Assembly: GCA_015658965.1 (NCBI GenBank)
Contig: DQNX01000029.1
Coordinates: forward strand, 1-6,069
DNA: 6,069 nucleotides
Direction: 5' to 3'
Source of the DNA: Gammaproteobacteria bacterium
GTDB taxonomy: Bacteria > Pseudomonadota > Gammaproteobacteria > PS1 > Pseudothioglobaceae
A model generated the notes under the pieces. The model was given only the letters and a program-made list of their open reading frames with translations, was not told the origin of the DNA and searched no databases. The translations under genes were made by a program, and so were the position numbers. The number at the start of each line of letters is the position of its first letter. The first letter of the stretch is position 1. Shown piece after piece: positions 1-6,069 of this stretch.

Positions 1-44
1 CGTTACAAATTGAGAACTCCGGCCTGCCTCTATTATCCGTTCAA

Positions 45-1361
45 TCAATTTATTTCTTGTTCGTCTTCTTTAAATTTTTGAAAATATTTCCCAACAATAG
101 TAGCATGCGGCATACTATCTATCTTTGAGAAGATCACATAGCTAATGATCGCATGCACAACCAACGTAATGATTAGCCCTTCAAAAATACCAACTTGAAA
201 GACCAATAGACCACAAACCGTAGCAAGCAGCACCGCATAAGGACCATATATAGCAACATGCAACAGGCCTAGCACCATCTTAATACCAACAAATATCATT
301 ATAATCGCCAATGAAAAGTAAGGCAGATTATCTAAATACTGAACGTTAAATATGAAGAATGTAATCAAAAGGCCGATTACCAACACCGATAGCTTAGTAT
401 AAGCACCTGCTAAACGGTTAGTGGATGATTTGGCCAGACCGTCAAGATTGGTCATGCCACCAAAAAAACTAGCACCCATATTTGATACCCAGATAGAGAA
501 CAATGAATTATTTGAATTACAAGGACGTTTTAATGGATCAATTTTTTCAATCGCTGCATTACTCATCACCTGCTCAATCACGTCTACCACTGCCAGCATC
601 AACGAAAAGAAAATGGCATAAGTCCACAAATATAGTGAATCAAATTCGGGTACAGGTAGGCGCATGCTTAAACCAACATCTTCCACTTTCAACATTCTGA
701 CATCAATAAATAAAGAGGCCACAATGCCAAGTACAATCAACGCAAAATACGGCAATGCTGGTTTAGTGTTTTTAAACTTTTTAAACAATCCAAGAAACAG
801 AATAGCACCAATCACAGATAATGCAACAACTTGAACGCGTGAATCAGCCCAAAAATCTTCACTTACGGCCATGCCAACTGGCAACATCCAAAGATAAGGT
901 AAGAACTTCAGTGCAATCTTTAAGCCAATACCTGCTAACAATCCTTCCACCAAATAAGGAGGAACTGCCTTTAAGAGATAACGCTGCCAATCAAACTTCC
1001 ATATTAGCGCTTGAAAGGTTGCTGTCATAAAAATAATGAAGGCCATGTTCTCAAAGCCAAAAGTAGCGACACCTATTGCAAGAATTGGCGCTAAACCTGC
1101 TGCAATACCAGGTGCTCCAATAAAGTTTCCAGGGCGAAACCAAGCGAATAAAAACCCAATAAAGGAGGCAAAAGCAACGGTCGCTAAGCCCACTTGGATT
1201 GGGTAATCTGACATCATTGCAATACCAATAGACAATGGAATCGCCATTGTTGCCGTAATAATTCCTGCCTGTATGTCTCTTCCTGCATATTTAGCAACAA
1301 ATGCAGCCGAACCATGATCTATGTTTTGATCTTGCTCAATACTTATATCTTTATTTTCCAT
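45..1361 (-). CDS. SulP/SLC26-family anion transporter without STAS domain
   Basis: This is an inner-membrane protein of 438 residues, hydrophobic throughout, with about 12-14 membrane segments (first near 30-50, last near 393-412). The N-terminal pattern fits SulP: RDIQAGIITATMAIPLSIGIA (28-48) as helix 1, then FIGAPGIAAGLAPILA (80-95) at the half-helix 3 position, where the family has SGPTGA-like sequence. The second half carries GGMTNLDGLAKSSTNRLAGA (301-320), matching the family's GG-P-tGaiaRsatN-raGa region around half-helix 10, though with Lys for the usual Arg and no Pro. SulP proteins move sulfate, bicarbonate or other anions, often with Na+ or H+; the substrate here cannot be read from sequence. 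Usual bacterial members of about 550 residues end in a cytoplasmic STAS domain. This one stops about 25 residues after the last membrane helix in a charged tail. The ATG start has a weak GGGA site 8 bases upstream. It appears to be transcribed from its own promoter. A more distant permease of the same fold (UraA/xanthine type) is the main alternative. Confidence 0.8.
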   Translation of the reverse strand: MENKDISIEQDQNIDHGSAAFVAKYAGRDIQAGIITATMAIPLSIGIAMMSDYPIQVGLATVAFASFIGFLFAWFRPGNFIGAPGIAAGLAPILAIGVATFGFENMAFIIFMTATFQALIWKFDWQRYLLKAVPPYLVEGLLAGIGLKIALKFLPYLWMLPVGMAVSEDFWADSRVQVVALSVIGAILFLGLFKKFKNTKPALPYFALIVLGIVASLFIDVRMLKVEDVGLSMRLPVPEFDSLYLWTYAIFFSLMLAVVDVIEQVMSNAAIEKIDPLKRPCNSNNSLFSIWVSNMGASFFGGMTNLDGLAKSSTNRLAGAYTKLSVLVIGLLITFFIFNVQYLDNLPYFSLAIIMIFVGIKMVLGLLHVAIYGPYAVLLATVCGLLVFQVGIFEGLIITLVVHAIISYVIFSKIDSMPHATIVGKYFQKFKEDEQEIN

Positions 1362-1449
1362 CGTTTATTTCCCAAAATTGTATAGTTAAGTGTCTAACCT
1401 CTAAATGCAGTTAAATATGTACCTTGAACTAAACAAGACCCAAGGCGCT

Positions 1450-1467
1450 GCCAAAGCCAAAGCCAAA
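1450..1467. repeat. Short tandem repeat, GCCAAA three times
   Basis: Three exact, adjacent copies of the hexamer GCCAAA (CTTTGGC phase on the minus strand) lie in the presumed leader of the SulP gene. They are the only obvious tandem repeat in the window. With just three copies, chance or simple slippage is a sufficient explanation. Confidence 0.7.
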
Positions 1468-1509
1468 GATGTTAATAATCACTAAACCATCTAAGTCTTG
1501 ATAAAAAAC

Positions 1510-1537
1510 ATTATATCGAAGTTTCCTTGAAAAGCAA
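1510..1537 (-). promoter_or_regulatory. Probable sigma70 promoter for the SulP-family gene
   Basis: On the minus strand a perfect TATAAT -10 box (1510-1515) is preceded, across a 16-base spacer, by TTGCTT (1532-1537), which matches three of the six -35 consensus positions. Transcription would start near 1503 and give a leader of roughly 140 bases before the SulP start codon at 1361. Its position after the lon terminator and facing the SulP gene is what a separate transcription unit needs. In AT-rich DNA a chance TATAAT is not rare, so this remains a prediction. Confidence 0.5.
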
Positions 1538-1642
1538 AAAGATATTGTCTTAAATAATACCTGTTTGGGTAAAGGTGTTGATGGCTTTCACAAATCCCTT
1601 AACATGCTTTGCGATTAAAACTAGGGAAGGCTTTATTTGGCT

Positions 1643-1679
1643 AAAAACCAATATAGGCACTGTCTATATTGGTTTTTTT
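1643..1679 (-). terminator. Rho-independent terminator of the clpX-hflX-lon cluster (bidirectional shape)
   Basis: A perfect 9-bp inverted repeat, CCAATATAG (1648-1656) with CTATATTGG (1664-1672), has a 7-base spacer. Flanking A and T runs lengthen the stem to about 14 bp. Read on the minus strand, the hairpin begins 48 bases after the lon stop (stem proper 54 bases after it) and is followed by five Ts, as expected for an intrinsic terminator of the cluster. Read on the plus strand it is followed by seven Ts, so it could also stop transcription coming from the left. The stem is AT-rich apart from its CC/GG outer end, so strength is uncertain. A smaller imperfect hairpin, AGCG/CGCT at 1704-1717, lies closer to the lon stop and lacks a T run. 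Confidence 0.85.
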
Positions 1680-1726
1680 AAAAATTTGAAAATTATTGAA
1701 ATGAGCGGAGAGTCGCTTTGATTGAG

Positions 1727-4063
1727 TTATTTCTCTAAAGCAATGTCCAACACTTCATCAATCCACCTGACTTTAATAACGTTTAACTTACCTTTAATTT
1801 TGTCAGGCACTTCGGAAAGCTCGCGTTCGTTGTCATCGGGGATGATGACGGTTTTAATGCCACCACGTAGAGCTGCCAGCATTTTTTCTTTGAGTCCACC
1901 AATTGGGGTGATCTCGCCGCGAAGGGTGATTTCTCCGGTCATTGCTACGTCTGCTTTGACTTTGCGCCCTGTAAGCACAGAGACTAAAGCCGTACACATC
2001 GCCGCACCGGCACTTGGGCCATCTTTAGGAGTAGAGCCATCGGGTACGTGAATGTGGATGTCGAGTTTTTCTTGGAAATTGTTAGCAATATTCAGCTCTT
2101 TTGCACGTGTGCGCACCACACTCATGGCAGCTTGAATCGATTCTTTCATCACGTCGCCCAATTGGCCGGTGTAATTAAGCTTGCCTTTGCCTTTGTAAGC
2201 TGTCGCTTCAATGGTGAGTAGGTCGCCGCCAACGGATGTCCAGGCCAAGCCAGTAACTTCACCTACTTGGTTGTGTTCTTCTGCTAAACCATAACGGAAT
2301 TTTTTAATCCCTAAGTATTTTGGCAAACTCTTGGCGTTAATAATCGCTCGACTTTTGCGTTTTTTAAGCACCACCTCTTTTACAATTTTTCGACAAATAG
2401 TGCTAATGGTACGGCTCAAACCACGCACGCCTGCTTCACGTGTGTAATAACGAATAATATCCAAAATGGCCGAATCTTTGAAATCAATCTCACTTGGCTT
2501 GATGCCATTATTTTCCATGGCCTTTGCCACTAAATGACGTTTTGCAATTTGCAATTTTTCATCTTCAGTATAGCCTGATAGTTCAATAATTTCCATACGG
2601 TCTAACAACGGCTGTGGCAAATCTAGCGAATTCGCAGTTGCAACAAACATCACTTGTGATAGATCGTAATCAACTTCTAAGTAGTGATCGTTAAACGTGT
2701 GGTTTTGCTCAGGATCTAACACTTCCAACATTGCTGAAGAAGGGTCGCCTCGATAATCACTGGCCATTTTTTCAATTTCATCCAGCAAAAACAAAGGGTT
2801 TTTAACTTTTACCTTTTGCATCTTTTGCACAATCGACCCTGGCATCGCACCAATATAGGTGCGTCTGTGGCCGCGGATCTCCGCTTCATCGCGTACGCCA
2901 CCCAAAGCCATGCGTACATATTTACGATTAACCGCTCTAGCGATTGATTCACCGAGTGAGGTTTTGCCTACACCTGGTGGGCCTACCAAACATAATATAT
3001 TGGCTTTATTATGAGTCACTCGAGTTTGTACCGCTAAGTGCTCCAAGATACGCTCTTTGACTTTATCCAAGCCATAATGATCATCATCAAGGATTTTTTT
3101 AGCTTTCTTGAGATCTTTGTTAATGATGGTTTTTTTCTTCCAAGGCACGTCACACAAATTCTCAATATAGGTGCGGATGATTGAAGCATCAGACGATTGC
3201 GAAGACATACGTGAGAGTTTTTTCAGTTCGCTTTGAGCTTTTTCTTTGACCGCTTTAGGCATTTTTGCTTTATTAATGCTTAGCTGTAGGTCTTCAATTT
3301 CGTTTTCATCTTCCGCCTGGCCCAATTCTTTTTGAATGGATTTCATTTGCTCATTCAAATAATAATCTCTTTGATTAGATTCCATTTGCTTGCGCACGCG
3401 AGACTGAATCTTCTTCTCAGCACTCAGCACATCAATCTCACCTTGAATCACCGTCAAGATTTTATCAAGCCTGTCTTTGGCATGTTCACCCTCAAGCAAG
3501 GATTGTTTTTCTTTAATCTTAAGACTTAAATTAGCAATAATAACATCGCTAAAACGTTCAATATCGTCAATGTTTTGCAGTAGCTTAAAGATTTCTTCAG
3601 GAATTTTTTTATTGAGTTTAATGTAGGTTTCAAAGCTGTCTAGTGCCAAACGCATCATCGCTTTGATTTCAACATTTTCACTGGATTCTAAATTAAACTC
3701 ACTGACTTCAACTTCAGTATATCCGTGCGCAGCAATGAAGCGCTCAATCTTGGCGCGTCTCACACCTTCTACCAAAACTTTAATGGTGCCATCAGGCAGT
3801 TTTAACATTTGTAAAATTGTTGCTAGCGTGCCGACTGTGTGCAATTCATCGTTGGTTGGATCTTCAATCTTTTCGTCTTTTTGAGTGACCAAAAATATAT
3901 ATTTGTTAGCGCCCATTGCTTGGGTAATGGCGTTGACAGAGGATTTTCTACCAACAAAAAGTGGCATCACTGTGTGCGGAAAAACCACCACATCACGTAA
4001 AGGTAATAATGGCACTTTCTCTTGAGTTAGATCAATCAACTCTGTTGTGACTTCTGTTCCCAT
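1727..4063 (-). CDS. lon: ATP-dependent serine protease Lon (LonA type)
   Basis: Lon is a cytoplasmic hexameric AAA+ protease that degrades misfolded proteins and short-lived regulators. At 778 residues it is close to the 784 of E. coli Lon. The N-terminal substrate-binding domain opens with PLLPLRDVVVFPHTVMPLFVG (18-38), followed by a helical, charged, coiled-coil-like stretch (about 195-290). The AAA+ module has Walker A GPPGVGKT (361-368), Walker B FLLDEIEK (425-432), sensor-1 Asn 478 in TANS, arginine finger Arg 489 and sensor-2 Arg 547 in AGVRGLS. The protease domain carries catalytic Ser 684 in DGPSAGAAM and catalytic Lys 727 in GGLKEK, 43 residues apart as in E. coli (Ser 679, Lys 722). 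All key residues are present, so it should be active. It lacks the membrane segments of LonB. The ATG start is supported by AAGGTG ten bases upstream and by alignment to the E. coli N-terminus. It is the last gene of the clpX-hflX-lon cluster and is followed by a hairpin terminator. Confidence 0.98.
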   Translation of the reverse strand: MGTEVTTELIDLTQEKVPLLPLRDVVVFPHTVMPLFVGRKSSVNAITQAMGANKYIFLVTQKDEKIEDPTNDELHTVGTLATILQMLKLPDGTIKVLVEGVRRAKIERFIAAHGYTEVEVSEFNLESSENVEIKAMMRLALDSFETYIKLNKKIPEEIFKLLQNIDDIERFSDVIIANLSLKIKEKQSLLEGEHAKDRLDKILTVIQGEIDVLSAEKKIQSRVRKQMESNQRDYYLNEQMKSIQKELGQAEDENEIEDLQLSINKAKMPKAVKEKAQSELKKLSRMSSQSSDASIIRTYIENLCDVPWKKKTIINKDLKKAKKILDDDHYGLDKVKERILEHLAVQTRVTHNKANILCLVGPPGVGKTSLGESIARAVNRKYVRMALGGVRDEAEIRGHRRTYIGAMPGSIVQKMQKVKVKNPLFLLDEIEKMASDYRGDPSSAMLEVLDPEQNHTFNDHYLEVDYDLSQVMFVATANSLDLPQPLLDRMEIIELSGYTEDEKLQIAKRHLVAKAMENNGIKPSEIDFKDSAILDIIRYYTREAGVRGLSRTISTICRKIVKEVVLKKRKSRAIINAKSLPKYLGIKKFRYGLAEEHNQVGEVTGLAWTSVGGDLLTIEATAYKGKGKLNYTGQLGDVMKESIQAAMSVVRTRAKELNIANNFQEKLDIHIHVPDGSTPKDGPSAGAAMCTALVSVLTGRKVKADVAMTGEITLRGEITPIGGLKEKMLAALRGGIKTVIIPDDNERELSEVPDKIKGKLNVIKVRWIDEVLDIALEK

Positions 4064-5352
4064 AACAATTTAACACCTTGTTTGTTTAGTAATTTAGATA
4101 GATAGTGATGAGTAACGTTAATTTCAAGTATCCAGGCACCAAAATCATCCACCTTTTCGTTGTGGATATAGCCAATATTATAAATCTCGCTACGAATATA
4201 AGCCGATTGCACGTCCAATTGTATTTTGGCTCGTGTCATCATACCACTAAGCTGTTCGGCCAATGCTTGATAAAGAAAATCAATCCCCTCACCCGTATGG
4301 GCTGAAATCCACACACGGTAAATCCTACCCTCTTTATCCCGATCAATCCTAGGTTTAAAATCAGTCAAGCAATCAATTTTATTCATCACCAGAATGTTAG
4401 GGATTTTGTGCGCTTCAATTTCAAAAATAATGTCTTCAACCTGATCAATTTTTTCACGGTTATATTCGTCAGAAGCATCTACCACATGAAGCAATACATT
4501 GGCTTGTCGAGTTTCTTCCAGGGTTGACTTAAAGGCAGCCACCAAATCATGCGGCAAGTTTTGAATAAAACCAACCGTATCGGCAATCACCGCTTCGCCA
4601 GAAGCCGGCAATATTACACGCCTAATGGTGGAATCTAGGGTGGCAAATAGCTGGTCGTCTGCATACACCTCTGCTTTGGTTAATTGATTAAATAAAGTTG
4701 ATTTACCCGCATTGGTATAGCCGGCCAGTGCAATCATCGGTAATTCGTTTTTAATGCGTGATTTTCGCCCTAAATCGCGTTGCTTGTGAACTTTTTCCAA
4801 ACGCTTGGCAATGTTTTTAATACGTACAGCAATCAGGCGCTTATCCGTCTCTAGTTGGGTTTCTCCTGGTCCGCGTAAACCAATCCCTCCTTTTTGACGT
4901 TCTAAGTGCGTCCAGCCCCGTACCAGACGAGTAGAAAGGTGTCTGAGCTGTGCCAATTCGACTTGTAACTTGCCTTCAAAAGAACGCGCTCTGAGAGAGA
5001 AAATATCCAGAATCAAGCCAGTACGATCCATCACCTGACATTCGAGTGATTTTTCTAGATTGCGTTCTTGTGAGGGGGATAATTCAGAAGAGAATACGAC
5101 CAAGTCTAGCGCTAATTCTTTAACCAATTCAGCCAACTCTTGTACTTTTCCTGAGCCGATAAAATATTTAGCACTGGCAAAATTGCGATTAACCTTGAGA
5201 TTTTTAACCACGACAAGACCCGAAGATTGGGCCAGTTCTGCAAGTTCGTCCATTGCATTGTGAGCCTGTCTGTTCTTCGACAGTTCTACATACACCAACA
5301 GCGTTCGTTCGCCTTGACCAACTGCTTCTTTTTGACGATCAAATAATTCCAA
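4036..5352 (-). CDS. hflX: Ribosome-splitting GTPase HflX
   Basis: HflX is a cytoplasmic GTPase of the Obg-HflX superfamily. It binds the 50S subunit and splits stalled or heat-damaged 70S ribosomes. The 438 residues match the family's usual length (about 426 in E. coli). The N-terminal HflX domain holds SPSQERNLE (92-100), DRTGLILDIF (109-118) and EGKLQVELAQLRHL (126-139), followed by the signature linker GGIGLRGPGETQLETD (155-170). The G domain has G1 GYTNAGKS (211-218), G2 region FATLDST (236-242), G3 DTVGF (258-262), G4 NKID (324-327) and G5 SAHTG (350-354), and a family-typical C-terminal domain follows. All GTPase motifs look intact. The start is a TTG at 5352-5350. It is chosen because the next residues, ELFDR, align with the MFDR start of E. 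coli HflX, and no ATG or GTG lies nearby. No clear Shine-Dalgarno sequence precedes it, so coupling to clpX translation is likely. The 3' end overlaps lon by 28 bases. Its place between clpX and lon is unusual, since E. coli has it after hfq. Confidence 0.96.
   Translation of the reverse strand: MELFDRQKEAVGQGERTLLVYVELSKNRQAHNAMDELAELAQSSGLVVVKNLKVNRNFASAKYFIGSGKVQELAELVKELALDLVVFSSELSPSQERNLEKSLECQVMDRTGLILDIFSLRARSFEGKLQVELAQLRHLSTRLVRGWTHLERQKGGIGLRGPGETQLETDKRLIAVRIKNIAKRLEKVHKQRDLGRKSRIKNELPMIALAGYTNAGKSTLFNQLTKAEVYADDQLFATLDSTIRRVILPASGEAVIADTVGFIQNLPHDLVAAFKSTLEETRQANVLLHVVDASDEYNREKIDQVEDIIFEIEAHKIPNILVMNKIDCLTDFKPRIDRDKEGRIYRVWISAHTGEGIDFLYQALAEQLSGMMTRAKIQLDVQSAYIRSEIYNIGYIHNEKVDDFGAWILEINVTHHYLSKLLNKQGVKLLWEQKSQQS
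4074..4079 (-). promoter_or_regulatory. Ribosome binding site of lon, inside the end of hflX
   Basis: On the minus strand AAGGTG lies 10 bases before the lon ATG. It sits within the last codons of hflX, so ribosomes finishing hflX pass over the lon start region. This supports the chosen lon start and translational coupling of the two genes. The match to the anti-Shine-Dalgarno sequence is moderate. Confidence 0.55.
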
Positions 5353-5363
5353 TGGAGTATGAG

Positions 5364-6069
5364 CTAGCTGGCTTTTTTAGATTTCTTGGCGGGTCGATAC
5401 CCCATTAATGGGGCTTTTTCTTTCTCAACCACCGCTTTGTCAATCACCACTTCATTGACATCGTCTAATGAAGGCAATTCAAACATAGTATCTAGCAGTA
5501 AGTCTTCTAAGATAGAACGCAAGCCTCGAGCACCTGTTTTACGCTTAATGGCTAACTTGGCAATCGCTGATAGAGCTGGTTTTCTAAATCTTAACTTAAC
5601 ACCTTCCATCAAAAATACTTCTTGGAACTGCTTAACCACTGAATTTTTAGGTTGGGTTAAGATTTGAATCAGTGCATCTTCATCCAATTCACCCAGTGCC
5701 GTTTGCACCGGTAAACGGCCCACCAATTCTGGAATTAAACCGTACTTAATCAAATCCTCTGGCTCAATTAAATCAAACAAGTCAGTCAGTGTCTTTTTTT
5801 CATTAAGATCTTTTACATCGGCAGAAAAACCGATGCCGGTGGCTTTTTCAACGCGTCTGCCGATGATTTTATCCAAGCCGTCAAATGCACCGCCACAAAT
5901 AAATAAAATCTTTGAAGTGTCAACGTCAATAGTTTCTTGATTGGGGTGTTTGCGCCCGCCTTGGGGTGGCACTGAAGCCACTGTACCTTCAATCAGTTTA
6001 AGCATGGCTTGTTGCACGCCTTCGCCCGAGACATCACGGGTAATTGAAGGCGAATCAGAACGACGGGAG
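5364..6069 (-). CDS. clpX: ATP-dependent Clp protease ATP-binding subunit ClpX (C-terminal part, 5' end outside window)
   Basis: ClpX is a cytoplasmic AAA+ unfoldase. Its hexamer recognises tagged proteins (for example ssrA-tagged ones), unfolds them with ATP and threads them into the ClpP protease. About 234 codons are visible, a little over half of the usual ~420 residues. The open frame runs off the right edge, so no true start is seen; the GTG at 6017 is an internal Val codon in the conserved SGEGVQQA stretch. Counting from the first full codon, I see the RKH pore loop (39-41, in GGRKHP), GGAFDGLDK (59-67), the GIGF loop that docks on ClpP (78-81), GRLP with the arginine finger (about 118) and the sensor-2 motif GARGLR (179-184, Arg 181). 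The zinc-binding domain and the Walker A and B motifs lie outside the window. An intact ClpP-docking loop implies a working ClpXP partner, with clpP probably just upstream. The protein ends in a Lys-rich tail. The TAG stop is 11 bases before hflX, consistent with one operon. Confidence 0.97.
   Translation of the reverse strand, partial: SRRSDSPSITRDVSGEGVQQAMLKLIEGTVASVPPQGGRKHPNQETIDVDTSKILFICGGAFDGLDKIIGRRVEKATGIGFSADVKDLNEKKTLTDLFDLIEPEDLIKYGLIPELVGRLPVQTALGELDEDALIQILTQPKNSVVKQFQEVFLMEGVKLRFRKPALSAIAKLAIKRKTGARGLRSILEDLLLDTMFELPSLDDVNEVVIDKAVVEKEKAPLMGYRPAKKSKKAS

Larger units (their letters stand above)
1362..1726. other. Intergenic region between lon and the SulP gene
   Basis: This 365-base stretch holds no convincing gene. 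In minus-strand reading order it contains the lon terminator (near 1643-1679), about 100 bases with nothing I recognise, a sigma70-like promoter (1510-1537), then a leader of about 140 bases with a GCCAAA triplet repeat and a weak GGGA ribosome binding site (1370-1373) before the SulP ATG. Short open frames occur on both strands (for example 26 codons at 1405-1485 plus), but none has a ribosome binding site or recognisable product. Confidence 0.7.

Noticed and set aside
1..44. Terminator or next gene downstream of the SulP gene
   Set aside because: The 44 bases show no stable hairpin with a T run and no recognisable coding sequence; too little sequence is available to judge.
1405..1485. 26-codon plus-strand frame with an Ala-Lys repeat, and the minus-strand frame across the same bases that would read Phe-Gly repeats
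   Set aside because: Both are by-products of the GCCAAA triplet. Neither has a ribosome binding site, and the minus-strand frame lacks an ATG start.
1722..2051. 109-codon plus-strand open frame opposite the 3' end of lon
   Set aside because: It lies almost wholly antisense to the conserved protease domain of Lon, is Ser/Pro-rich as expected of a shadow frame, and matches no family I know. The other plus-strand frames inside the four genes are rejected for the same reason.
4099..4128. Possible internal lon promoter inside hflX on the minus strand: TTGAAA, 17-base spacer, TATCTA, with an overlapping CTTGAA that resembles a sigma32 -35 box
   Set aside because: The -10 element matches only three of six positions and no good sigma32 -10 element follows. 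The bases are also constrained by hflX coding. Heat-shock control of lon is plausible from other species but is not shown here.
5364..6017. A complete short protein starting at the GTG at 6017
   Set aside because: The frame stays open to the window edge and the upstream codons encode conserved ClpX sequence (SPSITRDVSGEG), so the GTG is an internal Val codon of a clpX gene cut by the window.

Overview
The window reads as a compact chromosomal piece of an AT-rich bacterium, most likely a gammaproteobacterium. The ClpX, HflX and Lon proteins resemble their E. coli counterparts closely along most of their length, and a clpX-to-lon order is the classical gammaproteobacterial arrangement. The moderate AT-richness and the STAS-less SulP transporter would fit a marine, possibly sulfur-oxidising lineage, but that placement is only an inference. 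All four genes lie on the minus strand, so transcription runs from the right edge to the left.

Right part (about 1727-6069): a tightly packed proteostasis cluster, read in the order clpX (5' end beyond the window), hflX, lon. ClpX is the unfoldase that feeds ClpP, HflX is a GTPase that splits stalled or heat-damaged ribosomes, and Lon is the ATP-dependent protease for misfolded and regulatory proteins. The clpX stop and the hflX start are 11 bases apart, hflX appears to begin with TTG, and hflX overlaps lon by 28 bases. This suggests one polycistronic, translationally coupled unit that ends at a strong hairpin 48 bases past the lon stop. The unusual point is hflX sitting between clpX and lon; in E. 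coli hflX follows hfq.

Middle (1362-1726): a 365-base intergenic stretch with no convincing gene. It holds the lon terminator, which is symmetrical enough to work in both directions, a sigma70-like promoter facing left, and a short GCCAAA triplet repeat in the presumed leader of the next gene.

Left part (45-1361): a complete 438-residue multi-pass membrane protein of the SulP/SLC26 anion-transporter family. It lacks the C-terminal STAS domain usual for the family. It appears to be a separate transcription unit from the proteostasis cluster. Bases 1-44 hold nothing I can identify.

I see no mobile element, CRISPR array, tRNA, rRNA or phage signal, and no strong candidate for an undescribed system. 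The points most worth a second look are the clpX-hflX-lon arrangement and the STAS-less transporter.
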